From positions 1 through 64,000 of the forward strand of contig NZ_VSST01000003.1 in assembly GCF_019402665.1 (NCBI RefSeq): a stretch of DNA of 64,000 nucleotides, in the 5' to 3' direction. Below are positions 9,562 through 19,618 of the stretch, piece by piece (positions within the stretch are counted from its first letter, which is position 1; each line of letters begins with the position of its first letter). The position numbers and the translations under genes are program-made. The DNA is from Bradyrhizobium canariense (GTDB lineage: Bacteria > Pseudomonadota > Alphaproteobacteria > Rhizobiales > Xanthobacteraceae). Under the pieces are notes generated by a model, which was not told the origin of the DNA, ran no database searches, and saw only the letters and a program-made list of their open reading frames with translations.

Positions 9562-11268
9562 ATGGCTTCGACTTCTGCTGATACCTATAGCCCGTCGCGC
9601 GACGATTTCGCCGCGATGCTCGACGAGTCCTTCGCAGGCGGCAACCTGCAGGAAAGCTCAGTCATCAAGGGCAAGGTTGTTGCAATCGAAAAGGACATGG
9701 CCGTCATCGACGTCGGCCTGAAGACCGAGGGCCGCGTTGCCCTGCGCGAATTTTCCGGCCCCGGCCGTGACAGCGAGCTCAAGGTCGGCGACGAGGTGGA
9801 AGTGTTCCTCGATCGGATCGAGAACGCCCTCGGCGAAGCCGTGCTGTCGCGCGACAAGGCGCGCCGCGAAGAGAGCTGGGGCAAGCTCGAGAAGGCCTTC
9901 CAGAACAACGAGAAGGTCAACGGCGTCATCTTCAACCAGGTCAAGGGCGGCTTCACCGTCGACCTCGACGGTGCCGTGGCCTTCCTGCCGCGTTCGCAGG
10001 TCGACATCCGTCCGATCCGCGACGTTGCGCCGCTGATGAACAACTCGCAGCCGTTCCAGATCCTCAAGATGGACCGTCGCCGCGGCAACATCGTCGTGTC
10101 CCGCCGCACGGTTCTCGAAGAGACCCGCGCCGAGCAGCGTCAGGAGCTGGTGCAGAACCTCGAAGAGGGTCAGGTCATCGACGGCGTGGTCAAGAACATC
10201 ACCGATTACGGTGCGTTCGTTGATCTCGGCGGCATCGACGGTCTGCTGCACGTCACCGATATCGCGTGGCGCCGCGTCAACCATCCGACCGAGGTGCTCT
10301 CGATCGGCCAGACCGTGAAGGTCAAGATCATCAAGATCAACCACGAGACGCACCGCATCTCGCTGGGCATGAAGCAGCTGTTGGACGATCCGTGGCAGGG
10401 CATCGAAGCCAAGTACCCGCTGGGTGCCCGCTTCACCGGTCGCGTCACCAACATCACCGACTACGGCGCGTTCGTCGAGCTCGAGCCGGGCATCGAAGGC
10501 CTGATCCACGTCTCCGAGATGTCGTGGACCAAGAAGAACATGCACCCCGGCAAGATCGTTTCGACCTCGCAGGAAGTCGAAGTGCAGGTGCTCGAAGTCG
10601 ATTCCGTCAAGCGCCGCATCTCGCTCGGCCTCAAGCAGACCATGCGCAACCCGTGGGAGGTCTTCGTCGAAGGTCACCCGACCGGTTCGACGGTCGAGGG
10701 CGAAGTCAAGAACAAGACCGAGTTCGGTCTGTTCCTGGGCCTCGAGGGCGACGTCGACGGCATGGTCCATCTCTCCGACCTCGACTGGAAGCAGCCGGGC
10801 GAGCAGGTGATCGACAACTACAAGAAGGGCGACATGGTGAAGGCCGTGGTGCTCGATGTGGACGTCGAGAAGGAGCGCATCTCCCTTGGCATCAAGCAGC
10901 TCGAAGGCGACCCCTTCGCCGAGCCGGGCGACGTCAAGAAGGGCGCTGTCGTGACCTGCGAAGTGATCGACGTGAAGGAGAGCGGTATCGAGGTGAAGAT
11001 CACCGGTACCGACTTCACCACGTTCGTGAAGCGCTCGGAGCTCGCCCGTGACCGCAACGATCAGCGCGCCGAACGCTTTGCCGTCGGCGAGAAGGTCGAT
11101 GCCCGGGTGATCCAGTTCGACAAGAAGGCCCGCAAGGTCCAGGTGTCGATCAAGGCGCTCGAAGTCGCCGAAGAGAAGGAAGCCATCGCGCAGTACGGCT
11201 CCTCCGATTCGGGGGCGACGCTCGGCGACATCCTCGGCACCGCGCTCAAGAACCGCGACACCAAGTAA
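9562..11268 (+). CDS. rpsA: 30S ribosomal protein S1
   Basis: A 568-residue protein made of six S1 RNA-binding repeats; several carry the NITDYGAFVDL/VEL pattern with I-SLG-KQ ends (for example around residues 210-280 and 295-370). S1 brings mRNA to the 30S subunit. The upstream GGAGAACAA is a good ribosome-binding site, so I place the start at ATG 9562. A strong intrinsic terminator follows at 11295-11321. Confidence 0.98.
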   Translation: MASTSADTYSPSRDDFAAMLDESFAGGNLQESSVIKGKVVAIEKDMAVIDVGLKTEGRVALREFSGPGRDSELKVGDEVEVFLDRIENALGEAVLSRDKARREESWGKLEKAFQNNEKVNGVIFNQVKGGFTVDLDGAVAFLPRSQVDIRPIRDVAPLMNNSQPFQILKMDRRRGNIVVSRRTVLEETRAEQRQELVQNLEEGQVIDGVVKNITDYGAFVDLGGIDGLLHVTDIAWRRVNHPTEVLSIGQTVKVKIIKINHETHRISLGMKQLLDDPWQGIEAKYPLGARFTGRVTNITDYGAFVELEPGIEGLIHVSEMSWTKKNMHPGKIVSTSQEVEVQVLEVDSVKRRISLGLKQTMRNPWEVFVEGHPTGSTVEGEVKNKTEFGLFLGLEGDVDGMVHLSDLDWKQPGEQVIDNYKKGDMVKAVVLDVDVEKERISLGIKQLEGDPFAEPGDVKKGAVVTCEVIDVKESGIEVKITGTDFTTFVKRSELARDRNDQRAERFAVGEKVDARVIQFDKKARKVQVSIKALEVAEEKEAIAQYGSSDSGATLGDILGTALKNRDTK

Positions 11269-11294
11269 GCGAAACGCAGGTTTCGCTGCATCAA

Positions 11295-11321
11295 AGCCCC
11301 GGCGCAAGCCGGGGCTTTTTT
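11295..11321 (+). terminator. Intrinsic terminator of rpsA
   Basis: A perfect nine-base stem (AGCCCCGGC / GCCGGGGCT) with a GCAA loop is followed by five further T residues, 26 bases after the rpsA stop. Confidence 0.93.
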
Positions 11322-11333
11322 GTTGTTGAGGTC

Positions 11334-11420
11334 GTAGCCCGGATGGAGCGAAGCGCAATCCGGGAAAGCCTCTCCGTGAGGCGAGAACCCCGGATTACGT
11401 TTGCGCTCCATCCGGGCTAT
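11334..11420. repeat. GTAGCCCGGATGGAG palindromic repeat, copy A
   Basis: An 87-base element with terminal arms GTAGCCCGGATGG and CCATCCGGGCTAT and internal CGCAATCCGGG / CCCCGGATTACG. Two more copies occur at 18682-18766 and 19530-19615. Non-coding and intergenic, between the rpsA terminator and sppA. Confidence 0.85.
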
Positions 11421-11533
11421 GCCGCTACCGGCCTTGTTTTCTTCTAATTGCGCCGCAATTGATGTATCCAGATAAGCCAATGGTCACGCTGCGACGGCAC
11501 AACGCGCCCGGCCTTTCATCTGGAGATACTGAG

Positions 11534-12514
11534 ATGTCGCTCGATTCGGACATCATCGTCGATCGCCGCAGGATCCGCCGCAAGCTGACGTTCTGGCGCG
11601 TCTTGGCCGCGCTGATCGCGATCGCGGCGATCGCTGGCTTCGCACTGGTCGCGACGCCGGGTGCGCGCGGCACGTTCGCTTCCGCCGGCTCGATCGCGCG
11701 GGTCCAGATCGACGGCCTGATCCGCAGCGATTCTGATCGCACGCAGGCGCTCGAGCGGCTGGAGAATTCGCAGGCCGCCGCCGTCATCGTCCACATCAAT
11801 TCGCCGGGCGGCACCACCGCCGGCTCCGAGCAGCTCTACGATTCGCTTGTGAGTCTGAAGGCGAAGAAGCCTCTCGTCGTGGTCGTCGAAGGCCTCGCCG
11901 CCTCCGGCGGCTACATCACCGCGATCGCCAGCGATCACATCATCGCCCAGCAGAGCTCGCTGGTCGGCTCGATCGGCGTGCTGTTCCAGTTTCCGAACGT
12001 CTCGGAGCTGTTGAAGACCGTCGGCGTCAAGGTCGAGGAGGTGAAGTCCACGCCGCTGAAGGCCGCGCCCAACGGTTTCGAGCCAACCAGCCCCGAGGCA
12101 CGGGCCGCGCTCGATGCGCTGGTGAAGGATTCCTATGCCTGGTTCAAGGGATTGGTGAAGGACCGGCGTGGCATGGATGACACGCAGCTCGAGAAAGTGG
12201 TTGATGGCCGTGTCTTCACCGGACGCCAGGCCATCGATCTCAAGCTGATCGACCAGATCGGCGACGAGAAGACCGCCGTGACCTGGCTGGTCGAGCAGAA
12301 GGGCGTCAAGAAGGGGCTCTCCGTGCGCGATTACAAGCTGCAGCCGCGCTTCAGCGATCTGCCGTTCCTCAAGACGGCGGCCGCAGTGACGCTGGAAGCA
12401 CTGGGTTTAGGCTCGATTGCGCATCAAATCGGACAAACCGGCGTCGCACAGGCGGTCGATCGGCTCGGAATGGATGGAATGCTCGCCTTGTGGCAGCCGG
12501 CGGCGTCGAACTGA
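11534..12514 (+). CDS. sppA: Signal peptide peptidase SppA, short form
   Basis: A 326-residue membrane-anchored serine protease of the S49 family that clears cleaved signal peptides. One transmembrane segment lies at about residues 17-40, followed by the periplasmic protease domain. Ser124 in AASGGY and Lys176 in STPLKA are 52 residues apart, as in the Ser-Lys dyad of the B. subtilis enzyme. The frame is open from 11459, but the ATG at 11534 gives the typical short cytoplasmic N-terminus before the membrane helix. Confidence 0.93.
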   Translation: MSLDSDIIVDRRRIRRKLTFWRVLAALIAIAAIAGFALVATPGARGTFASAGSIARVQIDGLIRSDSDRTQALERLENSQAAAVIVHINSPGGTTAGSEQLYDSLVSLKAKKPLVVVVEGLAASGGYITAIASDHIIAQQSSLVGSIGVLFQFPNVSELLKTVGVKVEEVKSTPLKAAPNGFEPTSPEARAALDALVKDSYAWFKGLVKDRRGMDDTQLEKVVDGRVFTGRQAIDLKLIDQIGDEKTAVTWLVEQKGVKKGLSVRDYKLQPRFSDLPFLKTAAAVTLEALGLGSIAHQIGQTGVAQAVDRLGMDGMLALWQPAASN

Positions 12515-12685
12515 CGGAACTGGGCGAGCCCCGGAGGTTTTTCCCGTTCGGCGCGTGCAGGGCCAGCCTGCTTTTTTGGCATTTGTCACGTATTTTCACG
12601 ACGCTCAACCTTCATTTAGCGTCTTGACAGATCACGGTATTTTCACGGAAATGGTCGTCCGCACGCTCCCGGGTCCTATCTCTCG

Positions 12686-12991
12686 ATGATCAAATCCGAA
12701 CTTGTTCAGCGTATCGCCGAGCACAACCCGCATCTGTACCAGCGGGATGTCGAGAACATTGTGAATGCGATTCTCGAAGAGATCGTAGCGGCTCTCGCGC
12801 GCGGTGACCGCGTCGAGTTGCGCGGCTTCGGTGCCTTCTCGGTCAAGCATCGCCCTGCACGCGCAGGGCGCAATCCGCGCACCGGCGCCCATGTGCCTGT
12901 CGATCAGAAGAGCGTTCCGTTCTTCAAGACCGGCAAGGAAATGCGCGAACGGCTGAATCGCGACCATCCGGATCCAGGCGCGCCAGACTGA
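12686..12991 (+). CDS. ihfB: Integration host factor subunit beta
   Basis: A 101-residue HU/IHF-family DNA-bending protein. It starts [21 protein letters not shown], contains [22 protein letters not shown] with the proline-tipped DNA-intercalating arm, and ends [14 protein letters not shown]. With IhfA (not in this window) it bends DNA by about 160 degrees and acts in transcription, replication and recombination. Confidence 0.97.
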   Translation: MIKSELVQRIAEHNPHLYQRDVENIVNAILEEIVAALARGDRVELRGFGAFSVKHRPARAGRNPRTGAHVPVDQKSVPFFKTGKEMRERLNRDHPDPGAPD

Positions 12992-13062
12992 GGTCCACCT
13001 CAGGGTTTCCGGCGGTCGCCACCGATGCGGCCGCAACTTTGATTCAAGGCGAGCGAGCCGAG

Positions 13063-13455
13063 ATGCGAAAATTCCTGACCGCGCTGGTCGTGATTCCGCT
13101 GGGCCTGATCCTGATGATCTTTGCCGTCGCCAACCGGCATTTCGTCACGGTCTCGTTCGATCCCTTCGTGTCCAACGACCCGTCATTCTCGGTCACGCTG
13201 CCGCTGTTCCTGCTCCTGATCGTGGTGGCCGCGCTCGGGGTCCTCGCGGGCGGCTGTGCCGTCTGGTTCGGCCAGCGGCACTGGCGGCGTGCGGCGCGCC
13301 GGCATGACGCGGATGCCCGGGCCGCGCGAGGCGAGCTGGCCGATCTGCGGGCCCAGGCGGCCGCAGCAAGGCCCGAGTCCCAGCGCCTCCCCGTTCCCTC
13401 CGGGGTGGGGCTTTACGGGCCCGTCGGGCGAGACAAGCAGCGCGCGACGTTGTAG
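13063..13455 (+). CDS. LapA-domain (DUF1049) membrane protein
   Basis: A 130-residue protein with two transmembrane segments (about residues 2-22 and 45-68) and a basic, Arg/Ala-rich cytoplasmic tail. This is the layout of lipopolysaccharide-assembly protein A-like proteins (DUF1049). I chose ATG 13063 because it puts the first hydrophobic segment at the N-terminus; the frame is open to 13039. The position directly after ihfB is a conserved arrangement for this family. Confidence 0.75.
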   Translation: MRKFLTALVVIPLGLILMIFAVANRHFVTVSFDPFVSNDPSFSVTLPLFLLLIVVAALGVLAGGCAVWFGQRHWRRAARRHDADARAARGELADLRAQAAAARPESQRLPVPSGVGLYGPVGRDKQRATL

Positions 13456-13536
13456 AAGCGGCCGCAACCGAAAAGCCCGTTTTCCGGCCGCGGACCTGCG
13501 GCCTCCATTTGCTTTGAGCCCATATCCGTCGAGAAC

Positions 13537-14204
13537 ATGTCCCTGCTCGTCAAAATCTGCGGCCTGTCCACGCCCGAGACGCTCGAAACGGCGCTCGAGG
13601 CGGGTGCCGACATGGTGGGCTTTGTGTTCTTCCCGCCGTCCCCGCGGCATTTGTCGCTGGAAGCCGGCCGGGGGCTCGGCCGGCAGGTGAAGCGGCGCGC
13701 GCTCAAGGTCGCCCTCACCGTCGATGCCGACGACGCCACGCTCGACAACATCATGGACGCGCTGTCGCCGGACATTTTCCAGCTTCATGGCACGGAAAGC
13801 GTGGCCCGGCTGCGCGACATCAAGCAGCGGTTCGGTCGCCCGGTGATGAAGGTCGTGCCGGTCGCAACGTCAGCCGATCTCGCCGTGCTGCCCGGCTACG
13901 CAGAGGTGGCCGAACGCATCCTGTTCGATGCGCGCGCGCCGAAGGACGCGACGCGGCCGGGCGGCCTCGGTGCACCGTTCGATTGGCATCTGCTCGGAAA
14001 CCTGGAGCTGAACGTGCCGTATATGGTTTCGGGCGGGCTAGATGCAGGGAACGTCGCCGAAGCCGTTCGCGTCACCCGCGCCGGTGGTGTGGACGTCTCC
14101 TCCGGTGTCGAGAGCGCCCCGGGCGTGAAGGATCCCGGGATGATCAAGGCCTTCATTCGCGCCGCGCGCGCAAGCCAAGATGCAAATCAAGAGTTGAGCG
14201 TCCG

Positions 14205-14208
<4 letters not shown>
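13537..14208 (+). CDS. trpF: Phosphoribosylanthranilate isomerase
   Basis: A 223-residue TIM-barrel enzyme that isomerises phosphoribosylanthranilate to CdRP in tryptophan synthesis. The N-terminal [10 protein letters not shown] carries the catalytic Cys, [13 protein letters not shown] follows, and the phosphate-binding end includes [13 protein letters not shown] and the VDVSSGVE strand. It overlaps trpB by four bases, so trpF-trpB-trpA form one operon. trpC, trpD and trpE are not in the window. Confidence 0.97.
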
Positions 14209-15418
<1,210 letters not shown>

Positions 15419-15422
<4 letters not shown>

Positions 15423-16255
15423 CCACGCGTATCGACACCCGTTTCGCAGAGCTGAAGAAAGCCGGCCGCTCGGCCTTCGTCACCTTCGTGATGGCCGGCG
15501 ATCCCGATCCGGCGACCTCGCTCGAGATCATCAAGGCGCTGCCGAAAGCGGGCGCCGACGTGATCGAACTCGGCATGCCCTTCACCGATCCGATGGCCGA
15601 CGGTCCCTCGATCCAGGCGGCAGGCCTGCGCGCGCTCAAGGCCGGCATGACGCTGAAGAAGACGCTCGATCTCGTGCGCGGCTTCCGCAAGGACGACAAC
15701 ACGACGCCGATCGTGCTGATGGGCTACTACAACCCGATCTACATCTACGGCGTCGACAAATTCCTGGTCGATGCGAAAGCCGCCGGCATCGACGGCCTCA
15801 TCATCGTCGATTTGCCGCCGGAAGAGGACGACGAGCTCTGCCTGCCCGCGATGAAGGCCGGCCTTAATTTCATCCGCCTGGCGACGCCGACCACCGACGA
15901 CAAGCGCCTGCCGGCCGTGCTCGCCAACACCTCGGGCTTTGTCTACTACGTCGCGATTACCGGCATCACCGGTGCGGCGGCTGCGGACGCCTCCGCCGTC
16001 GGCGAGGCCGTTATCCGCATCAAGCGGCACACCAAGCTGCCGGTCTGCGTCGGATTCGGTATCCGCACGCCGGAGAATGCCCGCGCAATCGCCTCGCATG
16101 CCAATGGCGCCGTGGTCGGTACCGCGCTGGTCGACGCCCTCAAGAACAGCCTCGATGCGGACGGGCGCGCCACCGGCAAGACCGTCAACGCCGTCGCTGA
16201 GCTGACGGCGGCACTCGCCCAGGGCGTCAAAGGCGCGCAACAGGCGGCGGAATAG
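15419..16255 (+). CDS. trpA: Tryptophan synthase alpha chain
   Basis: A 278-residue TIM-barrel enzyme that splits indole-3-glycerol phosphate and passes indole to TrpB. The catalytic glutamate and aspartate lie in [19 protein letters not shown], and the phosphate-binding GFGIRTPE loop is present. It starts with GTG inside the trpB stop. A tandem-repeat and hairpin segment at 16273-16345 separates it from accD. Confidence 0.98.
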
Positions 16256-16272
16256 GCCACAATTCCGCTGCC

Positions 16273-16345
16273 AAGTCCGGCGAGCAAGTCCGACGAGCAA
16301 GGCCGACGATATGGCGGCTTGCCGGGCCGGGTCCCGGCCGCCATA
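16273..16345. repeat. 13-bp tandem repeat plus hairpin between trpA and accD
   Basis: Units AAGTCCGGCGAGC (16273-16285), AAGTCCGACGAGC (16286-16298) and a partial AAGGCCGACGA (16299-16309) are followed by a stem TATGGCGGC / GCCGCCATA (16310-16318 and 16337-16345) with further GC pairs inside. No T-run follows, so termination would have to be imperfect. Confidence 0.6.
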
Positions 16346-16392
16346 TATCTCTTCAGGCGGTCCCCAGGCGGGATCGCACATCGGAGCAAACC

Positions 16393-17334
16393 ATGAACTG
16401 GCTTACCAATGTGGTCCGGCCGAAGATCCGCAACATGCTGCGGCGGGAGACGCCGGAGAATCTGTGGATCAAGTGCCCGGATTCCGGACAGCTCGTGTTC
16501 TACAAGGACGTCGAGGCCAACCAGTTCGTCATCCCCGGCTCGAACTATCATATGCGCATGAACGCGGTGGCGCGTCTGAAGTCGATTTTCGACAACGAGA
16601 CCTGGTACGACGTCGCGCTGCCTGACGTCACGCCCGATCCGCTCAAGTTCCGTGACGAGAAGAAGTACGTGGATCGCATCAAGGATGCGCGCGCGCGAAC
16701 CAACCTCAACGACGCGATCAAGGTCGGCTACGGCAAACTCGAAGGTGCCGCCGTCGTCGTCGCCGTGCAGGATTTCGACTTCATGGGCGGCTCGCTCGGC
16801 ATGGCCGCGGGCGAAGCCATCGTGCGCGGGCTCGAGCTTGCGGTCGAGAAGAAATCACCCTTCATCGTGTTCGCCGCCAGTGGTGGCGCGCGCATGCAGG
16901 AAGGCATCCTGTCACTGATGCAGATGCCGCGCACCACGGTCGCGGTGCAGATGCTGCGTGAAGCGAAACAGCCCTACATCGTCGTGCTGACCAACCCGAC
17001 CACCGGCGGCGTCACCGCGTCTTACGCGATGCTCGGCGACGTGCAGATCGCCGAGCCCGGTGCGCTGATCGGTTTTGCCGGCGCGCGCGTGATCGAGCAG
17101 ACCATTCGCGAAAAACTTCCCGAGGGTTTTCAGCGCGCCGAATATCTCAAGGAGCACGGCATGGTCGACATGGTCGTGCATCGCCACGAATTGCGCCCGA
17201 CCCTGGCGCGGCTCTGCCGCCTGTTGACCAGGGCGCCGGCGCTGGAGAGTGGATCCAAACCGGTGCAGCCGGTCGTGAGCCCGGCGCAGATCGTATCGGC
17301 TCCCGAAACGGCGCCGGCCGCGCCGCACGCGTGA
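16393..17334 (+). CDS. accD: Acetyl-CoA carboxylase carboxyltransferase subunit beta
   Basis: A 313-residue subunit of the carboxyltransferase that makes malonyl-CoA for fatty-acid synthesis, working with AccA. The crotonase-like core is clear ([57 protein letters not shown]). The N-terminal zinc ribbon of the E. coli protein is degenerate: Cys28 is kept but the other three ligand positions are Ser31, Ile47 and Ser50. The C-terminus has a Pro/Ala-rich tail. It overlaps folC (GTGA), so the two are translated together. Confidence 0.96.
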   Translation: MNWLTNVVRPKIRNMLRRETPENLWIKCPDSGQLVFYKDVEANQFVIPGSNYHMRMNAVARLKSIFDNETWYDVALPDVTPDPLKFRDEKKYVDRIKDARARTNLNDAIKVGYGKLEGAAVVVAVQDFDFMGGSLGMAAGEAIVRGLELAVEKKSPFIVFAASGGARMQEGILSLMQMPRTTVAVQMLREAKQPYIVVLTNPTTGGVTASYAMLGDVQIAEPGALIGFAGARVIEQTIREKLPEGFQRAEYLKEHGMVDMVVHRHELRPTLARLCRLLTRAPALESGSKPVQPVVSPAQIVSAPETAPAAPHA

Positions 17335-18674
17335 ACGCTTCCTCTGACAGCGCAAAGCCGCCGCTCGGCGAATTGATCGGGCGGCTGTCGGCCCTGCATC
17401 AGAAACGCATCGATCTCGGGCTGGATCGGATGCACCGCCTGCTCGAGCGGCTCGGTCACCCCGAGCGCAAGCTGCCGCCGGTGATCCACATCGCCGGTAC
17501 CAACGGCAAGGGCTCGACGCTGGCTTATCTGCGCGCGACGCTGGAAGCCGCAGGCCTGCGCGTCCACGCTTACACTTCGCCCTATCTCGTTCGCATCAAC
17601 GAATGTTTCCGGCTCGGCCGCGTCGGTGGCGGCGTGCTGGTCGGTGACGACGAGTTGCGCGCGGCGCTGGAAGAGGTCGAGCGTGTCAATGCCGGCGAGC
17701 CGGCCACACTGTTCGAGCTCAAGACGGCGGCTGCATTTCACCTGTTCGCGCAGAACCCGGCCGATGTGGTTCTGCTGGAGGTCGGCCTTGGGGGCCGGCT
17801 TGATTCAACCAATGTGGTTGACGCGCCGGCGGCCTGCGTGATCACGCCTATCAGCATGGACCACATGGATTTCCTCGGCGATACTTTGACGTCGATCGCC
17901 GGCGAAAAGGCTGCAATCATCAAGCAGGGCGTGCCCGTGGTGTGCGCCGAGCAGCCGGGTGAGGCGATGGCCGTGGTCGAGGCGCAGGCCAAGCGCATGC
18001 GGGCGCCGTTGTTTGCCGCGGGCGAGAGCTGGCATGTCAACGTCGAGCACGGGCGCCTGGTTTATTCCGACGAGCGCGGCTTGATGGATCTCACAGCGCC
18101 GCGCCTGTTCGGTCGCCACCAGTTCGACAATGCCGGTCTCGCCATCGCAACGCTGCGGGCCACCAACGCCTTCAAGATCAACCAAGCGGCGTTCGAGGCC
18201 GGGATCGTCGGTGCGGAATGGCCGGCACGGATGCAGCGCATCGCTTCGGGCGAGTTGCTCGCTCTCGGCCCGCAGGGCTCGGAGATCTGGCTCGACGGCG
18301 GCCACAATGCGGAAGGCGGCCGCGTTGCGGCGGCCGCGCTCGGCGATCTCGAAGAGCGGGTGTCGCGGCCGCTGGTCGTGATCGCCGGCATGATGGCCAA
18401 CAAGGACGCGCAGGCTTTTCTCGCCAATTTCGCGGGTTTGACCCGTCACATCATCGCGGTGCCGATTCCCGACACCGACAACGCGATGCCGGTCGACCGC
18501 CTCACGGATGCCGCCCGCAGCCTCGGCATGCGCGTCGAGCCCGCGCCCGGCGTCGAGGCCGCACTGCGCGCCTTGGCGAAGCTCGCCTACGAAGTGCCGC
18601 CGCGCATCCTGATCACCGGCTCGCTCTATCTCGCCGGCCACGTGCTCGCCATCAACGGCACGCCTCCTGCATAG
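17331..18674 (+). CDS. folC: Bifunctional folylpolyglutamate/dihydrofolate synthase
   Basis: A 447-residue Mur-ligase-like enzyme that adds glutamate to dihydropteroate and to reduced folates. The ATP loop [11 protein letters not shown] is near residues 52-62, followed by [14 protein letters not shown], the second nucleotide motif [16 protein letters not shown], the [12 protein letters not shown] segment and the C-terminal DGGHNAEGG motif. It starts at GTG 17331 within the accD stop; accD-folC pairing is common in proteobacteria. Confidence 0.97.
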   Translation: MNASSDSAKPPLGELIGRLSALHQKRIDLGLDRMHRLLERLGHPERKLPPVIHIAGTNGKGSTLAYLRATLEAAGLRVHAYTSPYLVRINECFRLGRVGGGVLVGDDELRAALEEVERVNAGEPATLFELKTAAAFHLFAQNPADVVLLEVGLGGRLDSTNVVDAPAACVITPISMDHMDFLGDTLTSIAGEKAAIIKQGVPVVCAEQPGEAMAVVEAQAKRMRAPLFAAGESWHVNVEHGRLVYSDERGLMDLTAPRLFGRHQFDNAGLAIATLRATNAFKINQAAFEAGIVGAEWPARMQRIASGELLALGPQGSEIWLDGGHNAEGGRVAAAALGDLEERVSRPLVVIAGMMANKDAQAFLANFAGLTRHIIAVPIPDTDNAMPVDRLTDAARSLGMRVEPAPGVEAALRALAKLAYEVPPRILITGSLYLAGHVLAINGTPPA

Positions 18675-18681
18675 AGGTTGG

Positions 18682-18766
18682 GTAGCCCGGATGGAGCGAA
18701 GCGCAATCCGGGATTGTACCAAAAGCGACAAAGGCCCCGGATTACGCTTCACTCCATCCGGGCTAC
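18682..18766. repeat. GTAGCCCGGATGGAG palindromic repeat, copy B
   Basis: An 85-base copy of the element at 11334-11420, same orientation, with arms GTAGCCCGGATGG and CCATCCGGGCTAC. It ends 10 bases before the start codon of the phosphoesterase gene; the AGGA ribosome-binding site at 18767-18770 abuts its right end. Confidence 0.88.
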
Positions 18767-18776
18767 AGGAAGACCC

Positions 18777-19517
18777 ATGCGTTTTGCAGCGATTGCCGAC
18801 GTCCACGGAAATTACCTCGCGCTGGAAGCTGTGCTCGCCGACATCCGCGCGCAAGGCGTCTCCGACATCGTCAATCTCGGCGACATGCTGAGCGGTCCGC
18901 TCGATGCCGGCCGGACCATCGAAATCCTGATGCAGCTCGATGCCGTGCACGTGCTCGGCAATCACGACCGCTATCTGCTCGACCGTCCTCCGGAGAAGAT
19001 GGGTTCGTGGGATCGTCCGGCCCATGCAGCGCTCGACGCCGCGCAACTCGACTGGCTGCGTGCCCAGCCGATGACGCGCGTCTTTCGCGAGCAGGTGTTC
19101 CTCTGCCACGCGACGCCCGACAGTGACGAAGTCTATTGGCTCGATACCGTGCATCCCGACGGCGCGGTGGCGCTGTCGCCGCTCGATCGCATCGAGCAAT
19201 TTGCGCAAGGCATCACGCAATCGCTGATCCTGTGCGCCCACACCCATCTCGCCCGTGCCGTGCGACTTCGAGATGGAAGGCTGATCGTCAATCCCGGCAG
19301 CGTCGGCAGCCCCGGCTATCGCGACAAGCATCCGTTCCCGCATGTCGTGGAGGCCGGTACGCCGCACGCGCGTTACGCGATCCTCGAGCTGGCCGATGGT
19401 GCCTGGCAGGTCACGTTCCGCCATGTCGTCTACGATCATGAGGCGATGGCCGCGCTTGCTCGCCGCAACGGCCAGCCGGAGCTGGCGAACGCGCTGGCGA
19501 CGGGATGGATTGCCTAG
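18777..19517 (+). CDS. Metallophosphoesterase family protein
   Basis: A 246-residue calcineurin-like phosphoesterase of the YfcE/MJ0936 type. The metal-binding motifs are in order: DVHGN (residues 8-12), GDMLSGP, GNHD, CHATPDSD and CAHTHLA, ending with VNPGSVGSPGY. These enzymes hydrolyse phosphodiesters; the natural substrate is unknown. An upstream in-frame extension exists (from 18678) but is repeat-derived, so I use ATG 18777 with its AGGA. The gene is bracketed by two same-orientation repeat copies. Confidence 0.88.
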   Translation: MRFAAIADVHGNYLALEAVLADIRAQGVSDIVNLGDMLSGPLDAGRTIEILMQLDAVHVLGNHDRYLLDRPPEKMGSWDRPAHAALDAAQLDWLRAQPMTRVFREQVFLCHATPDSDEVYWLDTVHPDGAVALSPLDRIEQFAQGITQSLILCAHTHLARAVRLRDGRLIVNPGSVGSPGYRDKHPFPHVVEAGTPHARYAILELADGAWQVTFRHVVYDHEAMAALARRNGQPELANALATGWIA

Positions 19518-19529
19518 CGCCGTCGCCTC

Positions 19530-19615
19530 GTAGCCTGGATGGAGCGAAGCGCAATCCAGGAATCGTGCCACAAATGACGACGGCCCCGGATTACGCTGCG
19601 CTCCATCCGGGCTAC
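19530..19615. repeat. GTAGCCCGGATGGAG palindromic repeat, copy C
   Basis: An 86-base copy with arms GTAGCCTGGATGG and CCATCCGGGCTAC, in the same orientation as copies A and B. It fills the gap between the convergent phosphoesterase and DNA ligase genes. Confidence 0.88.
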
Positions 19616-19618
19616 CGG

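Noticed and set aside
13983..14204. 5' extension of trpB upstream of ATG 14205
   Set aside because: The open frame merely runs through the end of trpF; the ATG at the overlap gives the standard TrpB N-terminus.
18682..19615. Insertion sequence or composite transposon around the phosphoesterase
   Set aside because: Repeats are about 85 bases with no transposase; they match a dispersed intergenic element seen elsewhere (11334-11420).
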